Assembly (NCBI GenBank): GCA_002405555.1
Contig: DHMA01000126.1
Coordinates: forward strand, 7,657-19,910
Origin: Opitutia bacterium UBA4654
GTDB taxonomy: Bacteria; Verrucomicrobiota; Verrucomicrobiia; Opitutales; Intestinicryptomonadaceae
Length of the DNA: 12,254 nucleotides
Reading direction: 5' to 3'
Shown here one piece after another: positions 1-6,977 of the stretch; the first letter of the stretch is position 1, and every line of letters starts with the position of its first letter. The notes under the pieces are model-generated. The model did not search any database, was not told the origin of the DNA, and saw nothing but the letters and a program-made list of their open reading frames with translations. The position numbers and the translations under genes are program-made.

Positions 1-13
1 TTCTCGTTTAGTA

Positions 14-79
14 CGTATTGCCTGCGGCAATTACTGGCGTTGAGGAATGCGATGTTTGGGAAAGAAACGAGTTATAAAA
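14..79. repeat. Direct repeat, copy 1 of 2 (about 66 bp)
   Basis: This stretch recurs with few changes at 279-342. Both copies start with the words CGTATTGCC and end in an AAAGAAACGA-type tail. Each copy contains a palindrome whose stem is identical while the three-base loop differs (ATTGCC-TGC-GGCAAT here, loop TAC in the other copy). No transposase or target duplication is visible, so it is best described as a dispersed or tandem intergenic repeat. The strand is arbitrary. Confidence 0.8.
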
Positions 80-278
80 AGTCGTGCCATTCAAAGCATC
101 AAGGGCTTAGCCCCATGAGGCGGATTTTGCTTCGCAAAATTCCTCCGCCTCCGCCCCCACAGGCTGGCAGCCTGCACGGCGTCGAAACTTCGGGCGCAAG
201 GTGCGTCTCCCCTTCGGAACTTCGTTCCTCATGGTGCTTATTCGGCGCGGCTATAACCGCGCCTTTTCTGTATCAGCC
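80..278. other. Palindrome-rich spacer between the direct repeats
   Basis: I see no credible gene here. A plus-strand open frame crosses it, but its translation is low-complexity and proline/serine-rich, with no recognisable domain or ribosome site. The stretch is dense in perfect short inverted repeats with exactly three-base loops: 124-140 (seven base pairs, loop TTC), 161-173 (five pairs, loop GGC) and 216-228 (five pairs, loop TTC). A longer GC hairpin spans 117-151 around the first of these. The spacer may be part of a compound repeat together with the two flanking copies. Confidence 0.55.
244..267 (+). terminator. Possible weak terminator hairpin
   Basis: A seven-base-pair GC stem (244-250 with 257-263, loop six bases) is followed by only four T residues at 264-267. 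The stem is strong but the T-tract is short, so it may be just another palindrome of this repeat-rich stretch rather than a working terminator. Confidence 0.3.
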
Positions 279-342
279 CGTATTGCCTACGGCAATTACT
301 GACATTGGGGAATGCGATGTTTGAGAAAGAAACGAAATAAAA
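279..342. repeat. Direct repeat, copy 2 of 2 (about 64 bp)
   Basis: This is the second copy of the repeat at 14-79, in the same orientation and 265 bases away. The stem of the internal palindrome is unchanged (282-287 with 291-296) and the loop is TAC. The right end is slightly shorter than in copy 1. It is followed by another tiny palindrome at 347-357 (CGCG-CTA-CGCG) and then by the terminator-like hairpin at 367-406. Confidence 0.8.
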
Positions 343-366
343 TAGACGCGCTACGCGCGGACAAAG

Positions 367-406
367 AAAAAGCGAAAATTCCACAACATGGAATTTCCGC
401 TTTTTT
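367..406. terminator. Bidirectional rho-independent terminator
   Basis: The inverted repeat 372-383/389-400 pairs at 11 of 12 positions around a five-base loop. It is flanked by A's on the left (367-371) and six T's on the right (401-406), so it can act on either strand. Read on the minus strand, it lies just downstream of the two hairpin elements at 411-827 and could end a transcript that runs through them. Read on the plus strand, it would end anything coming from the left edge. Confidence 0.65.
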
Positions 407-410
407 GTAA

Positions 411-593
411 ACCCAACTTTTCTCCCAATGCATTTAAAAAATCTTCCGCGCCGTGCGCTGTAATTTTAGGGGCGTCAAAGTGCCAGTATAAGGGCGGCTT
501 TGCGCGCGGCACAGGGCGCGTAGCATACTTGGCGTATGTAAGCGGTCTGGGTCGCGCGTGAAACGCCCTTAGACTGGTGCTTTCACGCCCCGT
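411..593. repeat. Long-hairpin repeat element, copy A
   Basis: This is one of two related elements; the partner is at 646-827. It has two parts: a flank conserved almost base for base (about 441-470) and a 123-base region (469-591) that folds into a long imperfect hairpin. The outer stem pairs 469-501 with 561-591 and the inner hairpin pairs 523-528 with 534-539. Many differences from copy B occur in both partners of a pair and so preserve pairing, for example 471/589, 480/580, 484/576, 485/575, 487/573 and 525/537. This suggests selection on a folded RNA or single-stranded DNA, or a spreading palindromic element. The minus strand also reads as a peptide shared with copy B. The functional strand is unknown. 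Confidence 0.8.
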
Positions 594-645
594 GTGCGTG
601 GCGTACGCGGCTACCACAAAACATAGTAGCTGAGCAAAACGCCTC

Positions 646-827
646 ACCAAACTTTTATCCCAACACATTCTTAAATCTTCCGCGCCGTGCGCTGTAATTT
701 TAGGCGCGTCAAAATGCTTTCATAAGGGTGGCTTTCCTGTGCGCACAGGGCGCGTGGCGTACTTTGCGTACGCGAGCGGTCTGCGCGTACAGGGAAACGC
801 CCTTAGGGAAGTATTTTCACGCGCCGT
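646..827. repeat. Long-hairpin repeat element, copy B
   Basis: This is the second copy of the element at 411-593, in the same orientation and offset by 234 bases in the hairpin part. The outer stem runs from 703-744 against 785-825, with a conserved C.C mismatch (710/818), a conserved A.G mismatch (722/806) and small bulges. The inner hairpin pairs 757-762 with 768-773. The left flank (about 675-704) is almost identical to copy A. The element abuts the terminator of the tRNA-Tyr gene at 828. In the minus-strand reading shared with copy A, this copy has an in-frame TGA at 720-722, which argues against a simple intact gene. Confidence 0.8.
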
Positions 828-859
828 AAAAAAAAAGACCGCAAGCTAACCTGCGGTCT
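828..859 (-). terminator. Terminator of tRNA-Tyr
   Basis: On the minus strand, directly after the tRNA, an eight-base-pair stem (859-852 with 843-836, loop eight bases) is followed by a run of about nine T's (836-828). It starts only four bases after the encoded CCA. This is a textbook intrinsic terminator and indicates a single-gene tRNA transcript. Confidence 0.9.
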
Positions 860-862
860 AAA

Positions 863-949
863 TGGTGGTAGGGACTGGATTCGAACCAGTGAACAGCAAC
901 GCTGAACGGATTTACAGTCCGCGCCCTTTAGCCCCTTGGATACCCTACC
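863..949 (-). tRNA. tRNA-Tyr (anticodon GTA)
   Basis: The minus strand gives a complete class II tRNA. The seven-base acceptor stem pairs 949-943 with 873-867. The anticodon arm carries CTGTAAA, with the GTA anticodon at 915-913. A long variable arm (CAGC-GTT-GCTG) is followed by a T arm with a TTCGAAT loop and stem ACTGG/CCAGT. The discriminator base is A (866) and the CCA end is encoded (865-863). The GTA anticodon with a long variable arm identifies tyrosine. It stands alone, with its own terminator downstream and a possible promoter upstream. Confidence 0.97.
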
Positions 950-957
950 AAGAAAAA

Positions 958-984
958 TTATTAAGTACGCCACTCTACGGACAA
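958..984 (-). promoter_or_regulatory. Possible promoter of tRNA-Tyr
   Basis: On the minus strand TTGTCC (984-979) lies 15 bases before TAATAA (963-958), or 17 before an overlapping AATAAT-like hexamer, and the tRNA 5' end is a few bases further on. Matches to sigma-70 consensus are moderate and the spacing is ambiguous. The call rests mainly on position. Confidence 0.3.
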
Positions 985-1070
985 TCGCGGGCGTGGCAAG
1001 CTTTTTTTTCGTTTTTTTGCCGCGCCGTTTTTACTTGTCTTGCCGCGCGTTCGATTTTACCTTTCTTTGC

Positions 1071-2954
1071 ATGAAGAAATTTACGGTTATCATAGCCTTG
1101 CTACTTTCATTCGCAACACTCCGCGCGGCCTTCGACGACACCTATTCGCAGTGCATTTCGGTTGAATACGGCACGCCCCAAGAGGCGCAGGAGGCGTCGG
1201 CGGAAATCGCGAAGCTGCCCGACGGCAAGAAAATCGCGTTTTCGAGCCGCTGGGACGACACGAATCCGCGCCACGCCGCGACCGCCGAAACGCTCGCAAA
1301 ATGCGGAATCCCCGCGACGTGCTACCTTGTGGGCGGCAAATTTTCGAAGCAAATGCTGGCGGCGGTCGAAAAGATTTTCGCGCTCGGCGGCGCGCTTGGC
1401 TCGCACACGCTCTCGCACCCGCACCTCGAAGACAGAATGCCGAACGAAATTTTCCGCGAAATCGCGCTCGAACGCGCGGTGCTCGAATCGAGCTTCGACA
1501 CGAACGTCGTCGCGTTCGTCCTGCCGTACATGACATACCAGTCGCCTTTCGACGAAAACGTCAAGACCTACGTCGGGCAGTCGATAGTCAACGCGGGCTA
1601 CCGAATCACGCCCGAAACCACGCCCGACAACAACGCGAAATTCGGGCTGCGCGACGCCGTGCTTTCGTCGTACACGTTCTCGATAAACGACCGCAACCCC
1701 GAAAGGGAAAAGCTCGTAAAGAACATCGCCGCCGCCCGCAAAATGATTGCCGACGGCTACCCGCCGCACCTGACGCTCGGCATACATTCGTGGCAGTCCG
1801 ACGAGGGCTTGGCGCGACTCGGCAAATACGCGGAGGAGTCGGCCTCCTACGACTTCTGGTACTGCAACGAAAACGACTACGCCGCCTACCGCGCGCAGTT
1901 CTTGAAATCGCGCGTCCGCAGGCTCTCGGCTCGCGGGAACATCGCGCTCTTCGAGCTTACGCGCCCGACCGCCACGCACATAGGTTCGGACATTCCGCTT
2001 GCGCTGAAAATTTCGGGCATGCCGAAATCGGTGAAACTCGGCGCGGATAACATTTCGCAGAAAAACGGATTCTACAACATTCCGCAATACGAAGTCCGCA
2101 AGACTCCCAAGAAGATAGAGCTGCTCGAATTCGACGCCGAAAGCCCGAAAGCCGCGAAAAGCGAAAAGTTCGGCGGTCTCGAATTCCTGCTTGCGTTCGA
2201 CCGCAAGAGCGGGAACATTTCGGTGAAGTTCGGCGGAAAGGCGGCGGACAAAGTCTCGAACTTCCGCGTCCGCTGGGTTGTCGCGCCGTGCTTCGACACG
2301 CCGATTGACGGCGTTGCCTACAAGGGCGAAAGGGAGCTGTCGGCGACGCTCAAACGAAACAAATTTGCCGACGCGTTCGACGGCGGCGACATGCTCGCGA
2401 TGGCGCAGTGCGACTTCGTTTTGGACGGCAAGCCGTCGAGGGTCTGGCTTGCGGCGACGGCAAAGCGCGGCGTGCCCGACGCCGACTGCCCGCGCGACAG
2501 AGCCGCGCAAATTGGAGACTTCGACGCGTCGAAAGTCGCCCCCGATTTCTTCGCCTCGCTCTCGAAGCCCGACGCCGTTCTCAAAAACCTCCCCGACGCC
2601 AAGTGGGGCGTCCGCGCCAACAAGACGCTGCGCCCGTTTGTCGCCGACTTCAACGGCTACGCCTTCATGAAGAAGTACGAAAAATCCGCGTTCGGCTACG
2701 CGTTCTGCGCCGACTTCACCGCGCCGCGCGACGCCGACTACACGCTTTTCGTAAACAAAGCCCCCGTGAAACGGCTCTACCTCAACGGCAGGGAAATCGA
2801 GCCGAAAAGCGGAGCGAAGCTCGCGCTGAAAAAGGGCAAGAACCGCGTGCTTGCGGTGTTCGGCAACAACGCGCTCCGCACGACGTCGTTCATGCTCGCG
2901 TTCAAAGACGGCGAAACGCCGCTGCCGTGCGCGACCCCCGCGTTCGAAAAATAG
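1071..2954 (+). CDS. Exported polysaccharide deacetylase-like (NodB/CE4) protein
   Basis: The 627-residue protein begins with a clear signal peptide (KK followed by a hydrophobic core, cleavage near residues 19-20). I chose the ATG at 1071 because the longer frame would start inside tRNA-Tyr. Residues about 50-260 resemble the NodB fold: W61-D62-D63 stands where the family has TFDD, the metal-binding H112-x3-H116 sits in SHTLSHPH, and a hydrophobic VLPYMTYQSP stretch follows. The family hydrolyses N- or O-acetyl groups from polysaccharides such as chitin, xylan or peptidoglycan. The remaining 350 or so residues are mostly beta-rich; about 535-610 looks like a small beta-sandwich accessory domain that may bind carbohydrate. 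The long C-terminus makes it much larger than a plain NodB enzyme. It is transcribed alone and ends in a terminator shared with glgB. The fold assignment is fairly sure; activity and substrate are not. Confidence 0.83.
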   Translation: MKKFTVIIALLLSFATLRAAFDDTYSQCISVEYGTPQEAQEASAEIAKLPDGKKIAFSSRWDDTNPRHAATAETLAKCGIPATCYLVGGKFSKQMLAAVEKIFALGGALGSHTLSHPHLEDRMPNEIFREIALERAVLESSFDTNVVAFVLPYMTYQSPFDENVKTYVGQSIVNAGYRITPETTPDNNAKFGLRDAVLSSYTFSINDRNPEREKLVKNIAAARKMIADGYPPHLTLGIHSWQSDEGLARLGKYAEESASYDFWYCNENDYAAYRAQFLKSRVRRLSARGNIALFELTRPTATHIGSDIPLALKISGMPKSVKLGADNISQKNGFYNIPQYEVRKTPKKIELLEFDAESPKAAKSEKFGGLEFLLAFDRKSGNISVKFGGKAADKVSNFRVRWVVAPCFDTPIDGVAYKGERELSATLKRNKFADAFDGGDMLAMAQCDFVLDGKPSRVWLAATAKRGVPDADCPRDRAAQIGDFDASKVAPDFFASLSKPDAVLKNLPDAKWGVRANKTLRPFVADFNGYAFMKKYEKSAFGYAFCADFTAPRDADYTLFVNKAPVKRLYLNGREIEPKSGAKLALKKGKNRVLAVFGNNALRTTSFMLAFKDGETPLPCATPAFEK

Positions 2955-2970
2955 CGCGGACAAATTCCGC

Positions 2971-3007
2971 AAAAAAACGCGTCCGCCGTTAACGACGGAC
3001 GCGTTTT
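2971..3007. terminator. Bidirectional terminator between convergent genes
   Basis: A perfect 12-base stem (2974-2985 with 2996-3007) surrounds a ten-base loop. It is bordered by an A run on the left and T's on the right, so it works in both directions. It lies 16 bases after the deacetylase stop and 31 bases beyond the glgB stop and serves both genes. Confidence 0.88.
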
Positions 3008-3038
3008 GCGTTTCCGCGCGCCGACTCGGCTCATCCGC

Positions 3039-5234
3039 CTATTCGACGTGTTTGAAAATTATTGTGGACATCGGCGGAAGCGTGATTAACGCGCCGAACG
3101 GCTTGCCGTTGAAGCCCGTATCGCCCGCGACCACAAAGCCGTTGTTGCCGAAGCCGCGCCCGCCGTAGCATTTTGCGTCGGTGTTGAGAACCTCGCGCCA
3201 TTCGCCCGCAAACGGAAGCCCAATCGGGTAGTTTTCGCGGCGGATGGGGGTGAAGTTGCTCGCGACGGCGTAGGAGGTTTTTCCGTCGGCGTCGAAGCGC
3301 AGGAACGTGAAGACGCTGTTGTTGCCGTCGTCGGCGTTAATCCACTGGAAGCCGTCGGGGTTGAAATCGTTTTGCGCAAGGGAGGCGTCGTTTTTGTAGA
3401 GGTTTGCGGCGTCGCGCACGACGTCCTTTACGCCCTCGTGCTCGGCGTACTGCAAGAGCGACCATTCGAGCGATTCGTCGTAGCGCCACTCGTGCCCCTG
3501 CGCGATTTCGTCGCCCATGAAAAGCGTTTTCTTCCCGGGCCAGAACCACATGTACGCGTAGAGAGCGCGGAGGTTCGCGATTTTGTCGCCCCAGTACGCG
3601 CCGCCCATTTTGCCGACCATCGGGCTTTTGCCGTGCACAACTTCGTCGTGCGAGTAGACAAGCATGAACTTCTCGGTGAACTGGTACATCGATGGGAATG
3701 TCATCTTGTTGTGGTGGTATTTTCGGTTGACGGGGTCTTCCTTGAAATAGTCGAGGGTGTCGTGCATCCAGCCGAGATTCCACTTGAAGTCGAAGCCCAA
3801 GCCGCCGTCGGAGACGGGTGCGGTTACGCCCCGAAAAGTCGTGCTTTCCTCGGCAATCATTATCGCGCCCTTGAACTCCTCGTGGACGGCGGAATTTGTG
3901 CGCTTGATGAACTCTATCGCCTCCAAATTTTCGCTTCCGCCGTAGCGGTTGGGAATCCAGTCTTTGCGCGAGAAATTGAGGTAGAGCATTGAGGCGACCG
4001 CGTCTACGCGCAGTCCGTCGATGTGGAAGCGGTCGAACCACGCCAGCGCGCTTCCCATGAGGAAATTCGAGACCTCGTTGCGCCCGTAGTTGAAGCAGAG
4101 CGTGCCCCAGTCGGGATTCGCGCCGAGGCGCGGGTCCTGATGTTCGTAGAGGCACGAGCCGTCGTAGCCCGCCAGCGCAAAGGAGTCGCGCGGGAAGTGC
4201 GCGGGAACCCAGTCCATAATAACGCCGATTCCGCGCGAGTGGAGGGTATCGACCATTTTCATGAAGTCGAGCGGCGAGCCGTAGCGATGCGTCGGCGCGT
4301 AGTAGCCGCTTACCTGATAGCCCCACGAGCCTTCGAACGGGTACTCGGAAAGCGGCAGAAATTCGACGTGCGTAAAGCCCATTTCTGAGCAGTAGTCGGC
4401 AAGCTGAACGCCGATTTCGGCGTAGGTCAGCGGGCGGAAGCCGTCCTCCGGAACGCGCTTCCAAGAGCCGAGGTGGACTTCGTAGACAGAGACGGGCGAC
4501 TTGCTCCAATCGGTATTGGCGCGTTTTTCCAGCCACGCGGAGTCGCTCCACTCGAAGCCCGAAATGTCGCAGACTATCGAGCTGTTGTAGGGCGGAGCTT
4601 CGAAGCGGATTGCGTAGGGGTCGATTTTAAGGAAGGGGGCGTCGTTGTTGGCGGCGAGAATTTCGAACTTGTACTTTGCGCCCGCGCCGACCGACGGAAC
4701 AAAAATCTCCCAAATGCCCGACTGCCCAAGCTCGCGCATCTGGTGGTACCTGCCGTCCCACTCGTTGAAGTCTCCCACAACGCTCACGCGGCGGGCGGTC
4801 GGCGCCCAGACGGCGAACGACGTTCCCTTTACGCCGTCCACAACGCGGACGTGCGAGCCGAGTTTGTCGTAGATTTTCCGCTCGTCGCCCTTGCCGATTA
4901 GGTAGAGGTCGTCGGAATCGAGGGTCGGCGGGAAGTTGTAGGCGTCGTAGACCTGGCGGATTTCGCCGTTGTAGCTTCGCGCGCGCAGGCGGTACGGGAA
5001 CGGCTTTCTTGCGCCCTTGACGAACGCCTCGAACAGCCCCGATTCGTCGAGTTTTTTCATAGGGATTCTCGCCCTGTTTTCGTCGCGCAAATCGACTACC
5101 GCGCATGTTTTGGCGTCGTTGAGATACGCCCTTACCACAATTCCGCCCCTGCATTTGTGCATGCCCAAGAGGTCGTGCGGCCGGCCGCAACGGGCGGATA
5201 CGAGCATTCCGATTTCGTCTTTCGATATTACCAT
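3039..5234 (-). CDS. glgB: 1,4-alpha-glucan (glycogen) branching enzyme
   Basis: GlgB cuts an alpha-1,4-glucan chain and reattaches it through an alpha-1,6 bond, branching glycogen in the cytoplasm. The 731 residues match the usual 720-740. Order: an N-terminal module with RPHDLLGMH (18-26), a CBM48 module with VVGDFNEWDG (152-161), then the GH13 barrel. The barrel's four signature regions are all present: DWVPAH (341-346), DGLRVD with nucleophile D411, AEES (461-464) holding the acid/base glutamate, and SHDE with D530. A glycan-pathway-type C-terminal beta domain follows. The start ATG (5234) overlaps the stop of the upstream gene by seven bases, suggesting coupled translation. It is the last gene of the nfeD-floA group and ends at a strong terminator. 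No other glycogen gene is in the window. Confidence 0.97.
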   Translation of the reverse strand: MVISKDEIGMLVSARCGRPHDLLGMHKCRGGIVVRAYLNDAKTCAVVDLRDENRARIPMKKLDESGLFEAFVKGARKPFPYRLRARSYNGEIRQVYDAYNFPPTLDSDDLYLIGKGDERKIYDKLGSHVRVVDGVKGTSFAVWAPTARRVSVVGDFNEWDGRYHQMRELGQSGIWEIFVPSVGAGAKYKFEILAANNDAPFLKIDPYAIRFEAPPYNSSIVCDISGFEWSDSAWLEKRANTDWSKSPVSVYEVHLGSWKRVPEDGFRPLTYAEIGVQLADYCSEMGFTHVEFLPLSEYPFEGSWGYQVSGYYAPTHRYGSPLDFMKMVDTLHSRGIGVIMDWVPAHFPRDSFALAGYDGSCLYEHQDPRLGANPDWGTLCFNYGRNEVSNFLMGSALAWFDRFHIDGLRVDAVASMLYLNFSRKDWIPNRYGGSENLEAIEFIKRTNSAVHEEFKGAIMIAEESTTFRGVTAPVSDGGLGFDFKWNLGWMHDTLDYFKEDPVNRKYHHNKMTFPSMYQFTEKFMLVYSHDEVVHGKSPMVGKMGGAYWGDKIANLRALYAYMWFWPGKKTLFMGDEIAQGHEWRYDESLEWSLLQYAEHEGVKDVVRDAANLYKNDASLAQNDFNPDGFQWINADDGNNSVFTFLRFDADGKTSYAVASNFTPIRRENYPIGLPFAGEWREVLNTDAKCYGGRGFGNNGFVVAGDTGFNGKPFGALITLPPMSTIIFKHVE

Positions 5235-5950
5235 GTTTCGTCGCTTTTTAATGATTTAGGTTTGCCCAAAATTTCCGCCGCCACAAACGCGCGGCGCAAC
5301 GCGCCCGCCGAGTCCAAACCGTATTTTTCCGCCGCCGACAGGCTTTGCTCCGCCGCGGCGGCTTGGGACTGCGACGGTTCGGCGGTTCGGACGGGTTCGG
5401 ATTCGGACGCGCTTTCGGAGTCTTCCTCCGCGAAATTTTCAAGCTCGAAGAGGTCGGCGTTTATGTACGAATTGCCGCCGTGGAAGCCGTGCGAATCCGC
5501 CGTCATCTGCTCCACGAGCCTGCGGGCGGCGGCGGGATCGAACATTTCGCCGAAGTCCTCAGGCTCTTGCGGAACGGGCGGAGTTGGCTGCCCGATTTCG
5601 GGAGCGTACTGGTTGCAGGGGGCGGTCGGCGAGTGCTCAGGCTCGGCATTGTAGCGGGAGTCGTTCGCAAGCTCCCTGCGCTTTTGCGCGTCGGAAATTT
5701 CGGACTCCTCCGCGGGAAATTCCGTTTCGAACACGGGTTTTTCGGCGGGCTTTCGCGCGAGGACACTGCGGGGCGTCGGACGCGTCGCGGAGCGCGGGAA
5801 GTCGTGCGCGGAATGCCCGCGCGGACGGCGCGGCGGGGTCTGCGCGTTTTCGCCGCCGCCCCCGCCCGTCATCGCGACTTTCGAAACGAACACGATTAGC
5901 ATGTACGCAACGACCGCAAAAAACACTATGTTGTCGAAGAAGAAATCCAT
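5228..5950 (-). CDS. Membrane-anchored disordered protein of unknown function
   Basis: I do not recognise this 240-residue protein. Residues about 5-27 form one strongly hydrophobic helix, then comes a glycine run (GGGGG near 30) and about 170 residues rich in proline, glutamate, serine and alanine that look disordered. A compact helical motif near the end, LRRAFVAAEILGKPKSL (218-234), is the only part that looks folded; similar short tails occur in proteins I associate with Verrucomicrobiota and Planctomycetota (from memory, not searched). The layout suggests a cytoplasmic tail tethered to the membrane, possibly for protein docking. It starts 12 bases after floA and its stop overlaps the glgB start (shared ATGGTAA), so it is in the same operon. 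A role with the FloA membrane assembly is an inference from position only. Confidence 0.82.
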   Translation of the reverse strand: MDFFFDNIVFFAVVAYMLIVFVSKVAMTGGGGGENAQTPPRRPRGHSAHDFPRSATRPTPRSVLARKPAEKPVFETEFPAEESEISDAQKRRELANDSRYNAEPEHSPTAPCNQYAPEIGQPTPPVPQEPEDFGEMFDPAAARRLVEQMTADSHGFHGGNSYINADLFELENFAEEDSESASESEPVRTAEPSQSQAAAAEQSLSAAEKYGLDSAGALRRAFVAAEILGKPKSLKSDETW

Positions 5951-5962
5951 TCGCGGTTTCCG

Positions 5963-6964
5963 CTATTTCTTGGGTTTGTCGCCCGAAATGCTTTCGCGCA
6001 TCGAGGTGTCCGCCTGAATGTTTTGGAGCTTGTAGTAGTCCATAAAGCCCATTTTGCCCGACCGCAGGGACTCCGCGAGCGCGAGCGGCACCTGAGCTTC
6101 CGCCTCCACGACCTTCGCTTTCATGTCCTCCACTTTCGCCTTCATTTCCTGTTCGAGCGCGACCGCCGCCGCGCGTCTGATTTCCGCCTGCGCCTGCGCC
6201 ATGTTTTTGTTGGCGATAGCCTGCGCCTCCTGCAACTTTGCGCCGACGTTTTCGCCCACGTCAACGTCGGCGATGTCGATTGAAAGAATTTCGTACGCAG
6301 TGCCCGAATCAAGCCCGCGTTCGAGGACGACTTTCGAAATCCTGTCGGGGTGTTCGAGCACGAATTTGTAGGAGTCGGCAGAGCCGATTGTGGTTACGAT
6401 GCCCTCGCCGACGCGGGCGATAATCGTTTCCTCCTGCGCCCCGCCCACGAACCTTTCGAGATTCGTGCGCACGGTAACGCGCGCGCGGACTTTCACCTGA
6501 ATGCCGTCCTTTGCCACGCCGTCAATCGAACGCCGCCCCGAATTCGGGTTGGGGCAGTCGATGACTTTCGGGTTAATCGACGTGCGGACAGCCTCTCCCA
6601 CGGTTTTGCCCGTGCCTTTCGTCGCCAAGTCAATCGCGCACGCCTGTTTCCACGACAAATCCATGCCCGCCTTTTCGGCGGCAATCAGAGCCTGAATCGT
6701 GGGAATCAGGTGCCCCTCGGCAAGGTAGTGCTCCTCGAGCTGGTTTATCGTCAAATCCAAGCCCGCTTTGACCGCCATAATCCGCGAGTCCACAATCATT
6801 CCGTAGGGGACGCCGCGCAGGCGCATTGCAATCAGCGTGAGAATGCTCACGGGCGCGCCCGCAAGCATGGCTTTCAGCCAAGTGTTGATAAACGAGATAA
6901 CGACGATTAGCGCAATTACCGCGATAATCCCCGCAACTATTGTCGATACTGTTATTATGTTCAT
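5963..6964 (-). CDS. floA: Flotillin-like protein FloA (SPFH/band 7 family)
   Basis: FloA forms large oligomers in functional membrane microdomains and helps organise membrane proteins and fluidity. The 333 residues match the usual length of about 330. A membrane helix spans 5-27 and a second hydrophobic segment lies at 33-48 (SILTLIAMRLRGVPYG). The SPFH core then carries the hallmark stretches INPKVIDCPNP (130-140) and GIQVKVRARVTVRTN (154-168). An Ala/Gln/Glu-rich coiled-coil tail (about 243-300) ends in GFMDYYKLQNIQADT. All this matches the FloA (YqfA) class, not eukaryote-like flotillin. It lies 13 bases downstream of nfeD, the classic partner pair, and upstream of a disordered anchored protein. 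There is no Shine-Dalgarno; the sequence before the ATG is AT-rich. Confidence 0.97.
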   Translation of the reverse strand: MNIITVSTIVAGIIAVIALIVVISFINTWLKAMLAGAPVSILTLIAMRLRGVPYGMIVDSRIMAVKAGLDLTINQLEEHYLAEGHLIPTIQALIAAEKAGMDLSWKQACAIDLATKGTGKTVGEAVRTSINPKVIDCPNPNSGRRSIDGVAKDGIQVKVRARVTVRTNLERFVGGAQEETIIARVGEGIVTTIGSADSYKFVLEHPDRISKVVLERGLDSGTAYEILSIDIADVDVGENVGAKLQEAQAIANKNMAQAQAEIRRAAAVALEQEMKAKVEDMKAKVVEAEAQVPLALAESLRSGKMGFMDYYKLQNIQADTSMRESISGDKPKK

Positions 6965-6977
6965 TTATTGTATTTTG

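Noticed and set aside
40..324. A 94-residue plus-strand gene
   Set aside because: It is low-complexity, built from palindromes and repeat copies, with no ribosome site or domain.
14..342. A CRISPR array
   Set aside because: Only two units, about 65 bases long and 200 bases apart, with no regular spacers and no cas genes.
351..668. A 105-residue minus-strand gene
   Set aside because: It overlaps hairpin element A, reads through a terminator and shows no known domain. Its sequence is kept as a finding about the repeats, not as a gene.
411..827. An insertion sequence or MITE with clear ends
   Set aside because: No transposase, and I could not find matching target-site duplications around either copy. 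A mobile palindromic repeat is not excluded but is not shown.
936..1070. A longer N-terminus for the deacetylase gene starting at 936
   Set aside because: It would begin inside the tRNA-Tyr gene and put about 45 unrelated residues before a clear signal peptide that starts at 1071.
1107..2972. A 621-residue minus-strand open frame opposite the deacetylase
   Set aside because: It is a shadow of a GC-rich gene: Arg/Val/Phe-biased, no domain, and the plus-strand gene has a signal peptide and catalytic motifs.
3372..3992. A 206-residue plus-strand frame opposite glgB
   Set aside because: It is a valine/arginine-rich shadow with no domain, wholly inside a certain gene.
3337..4551. A 404-residue frame inside glgB on the same strand
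   Set aside because: It is an arginine-rich out-of-frame shadow of glgB, whose own frame has all GH13 signatures.
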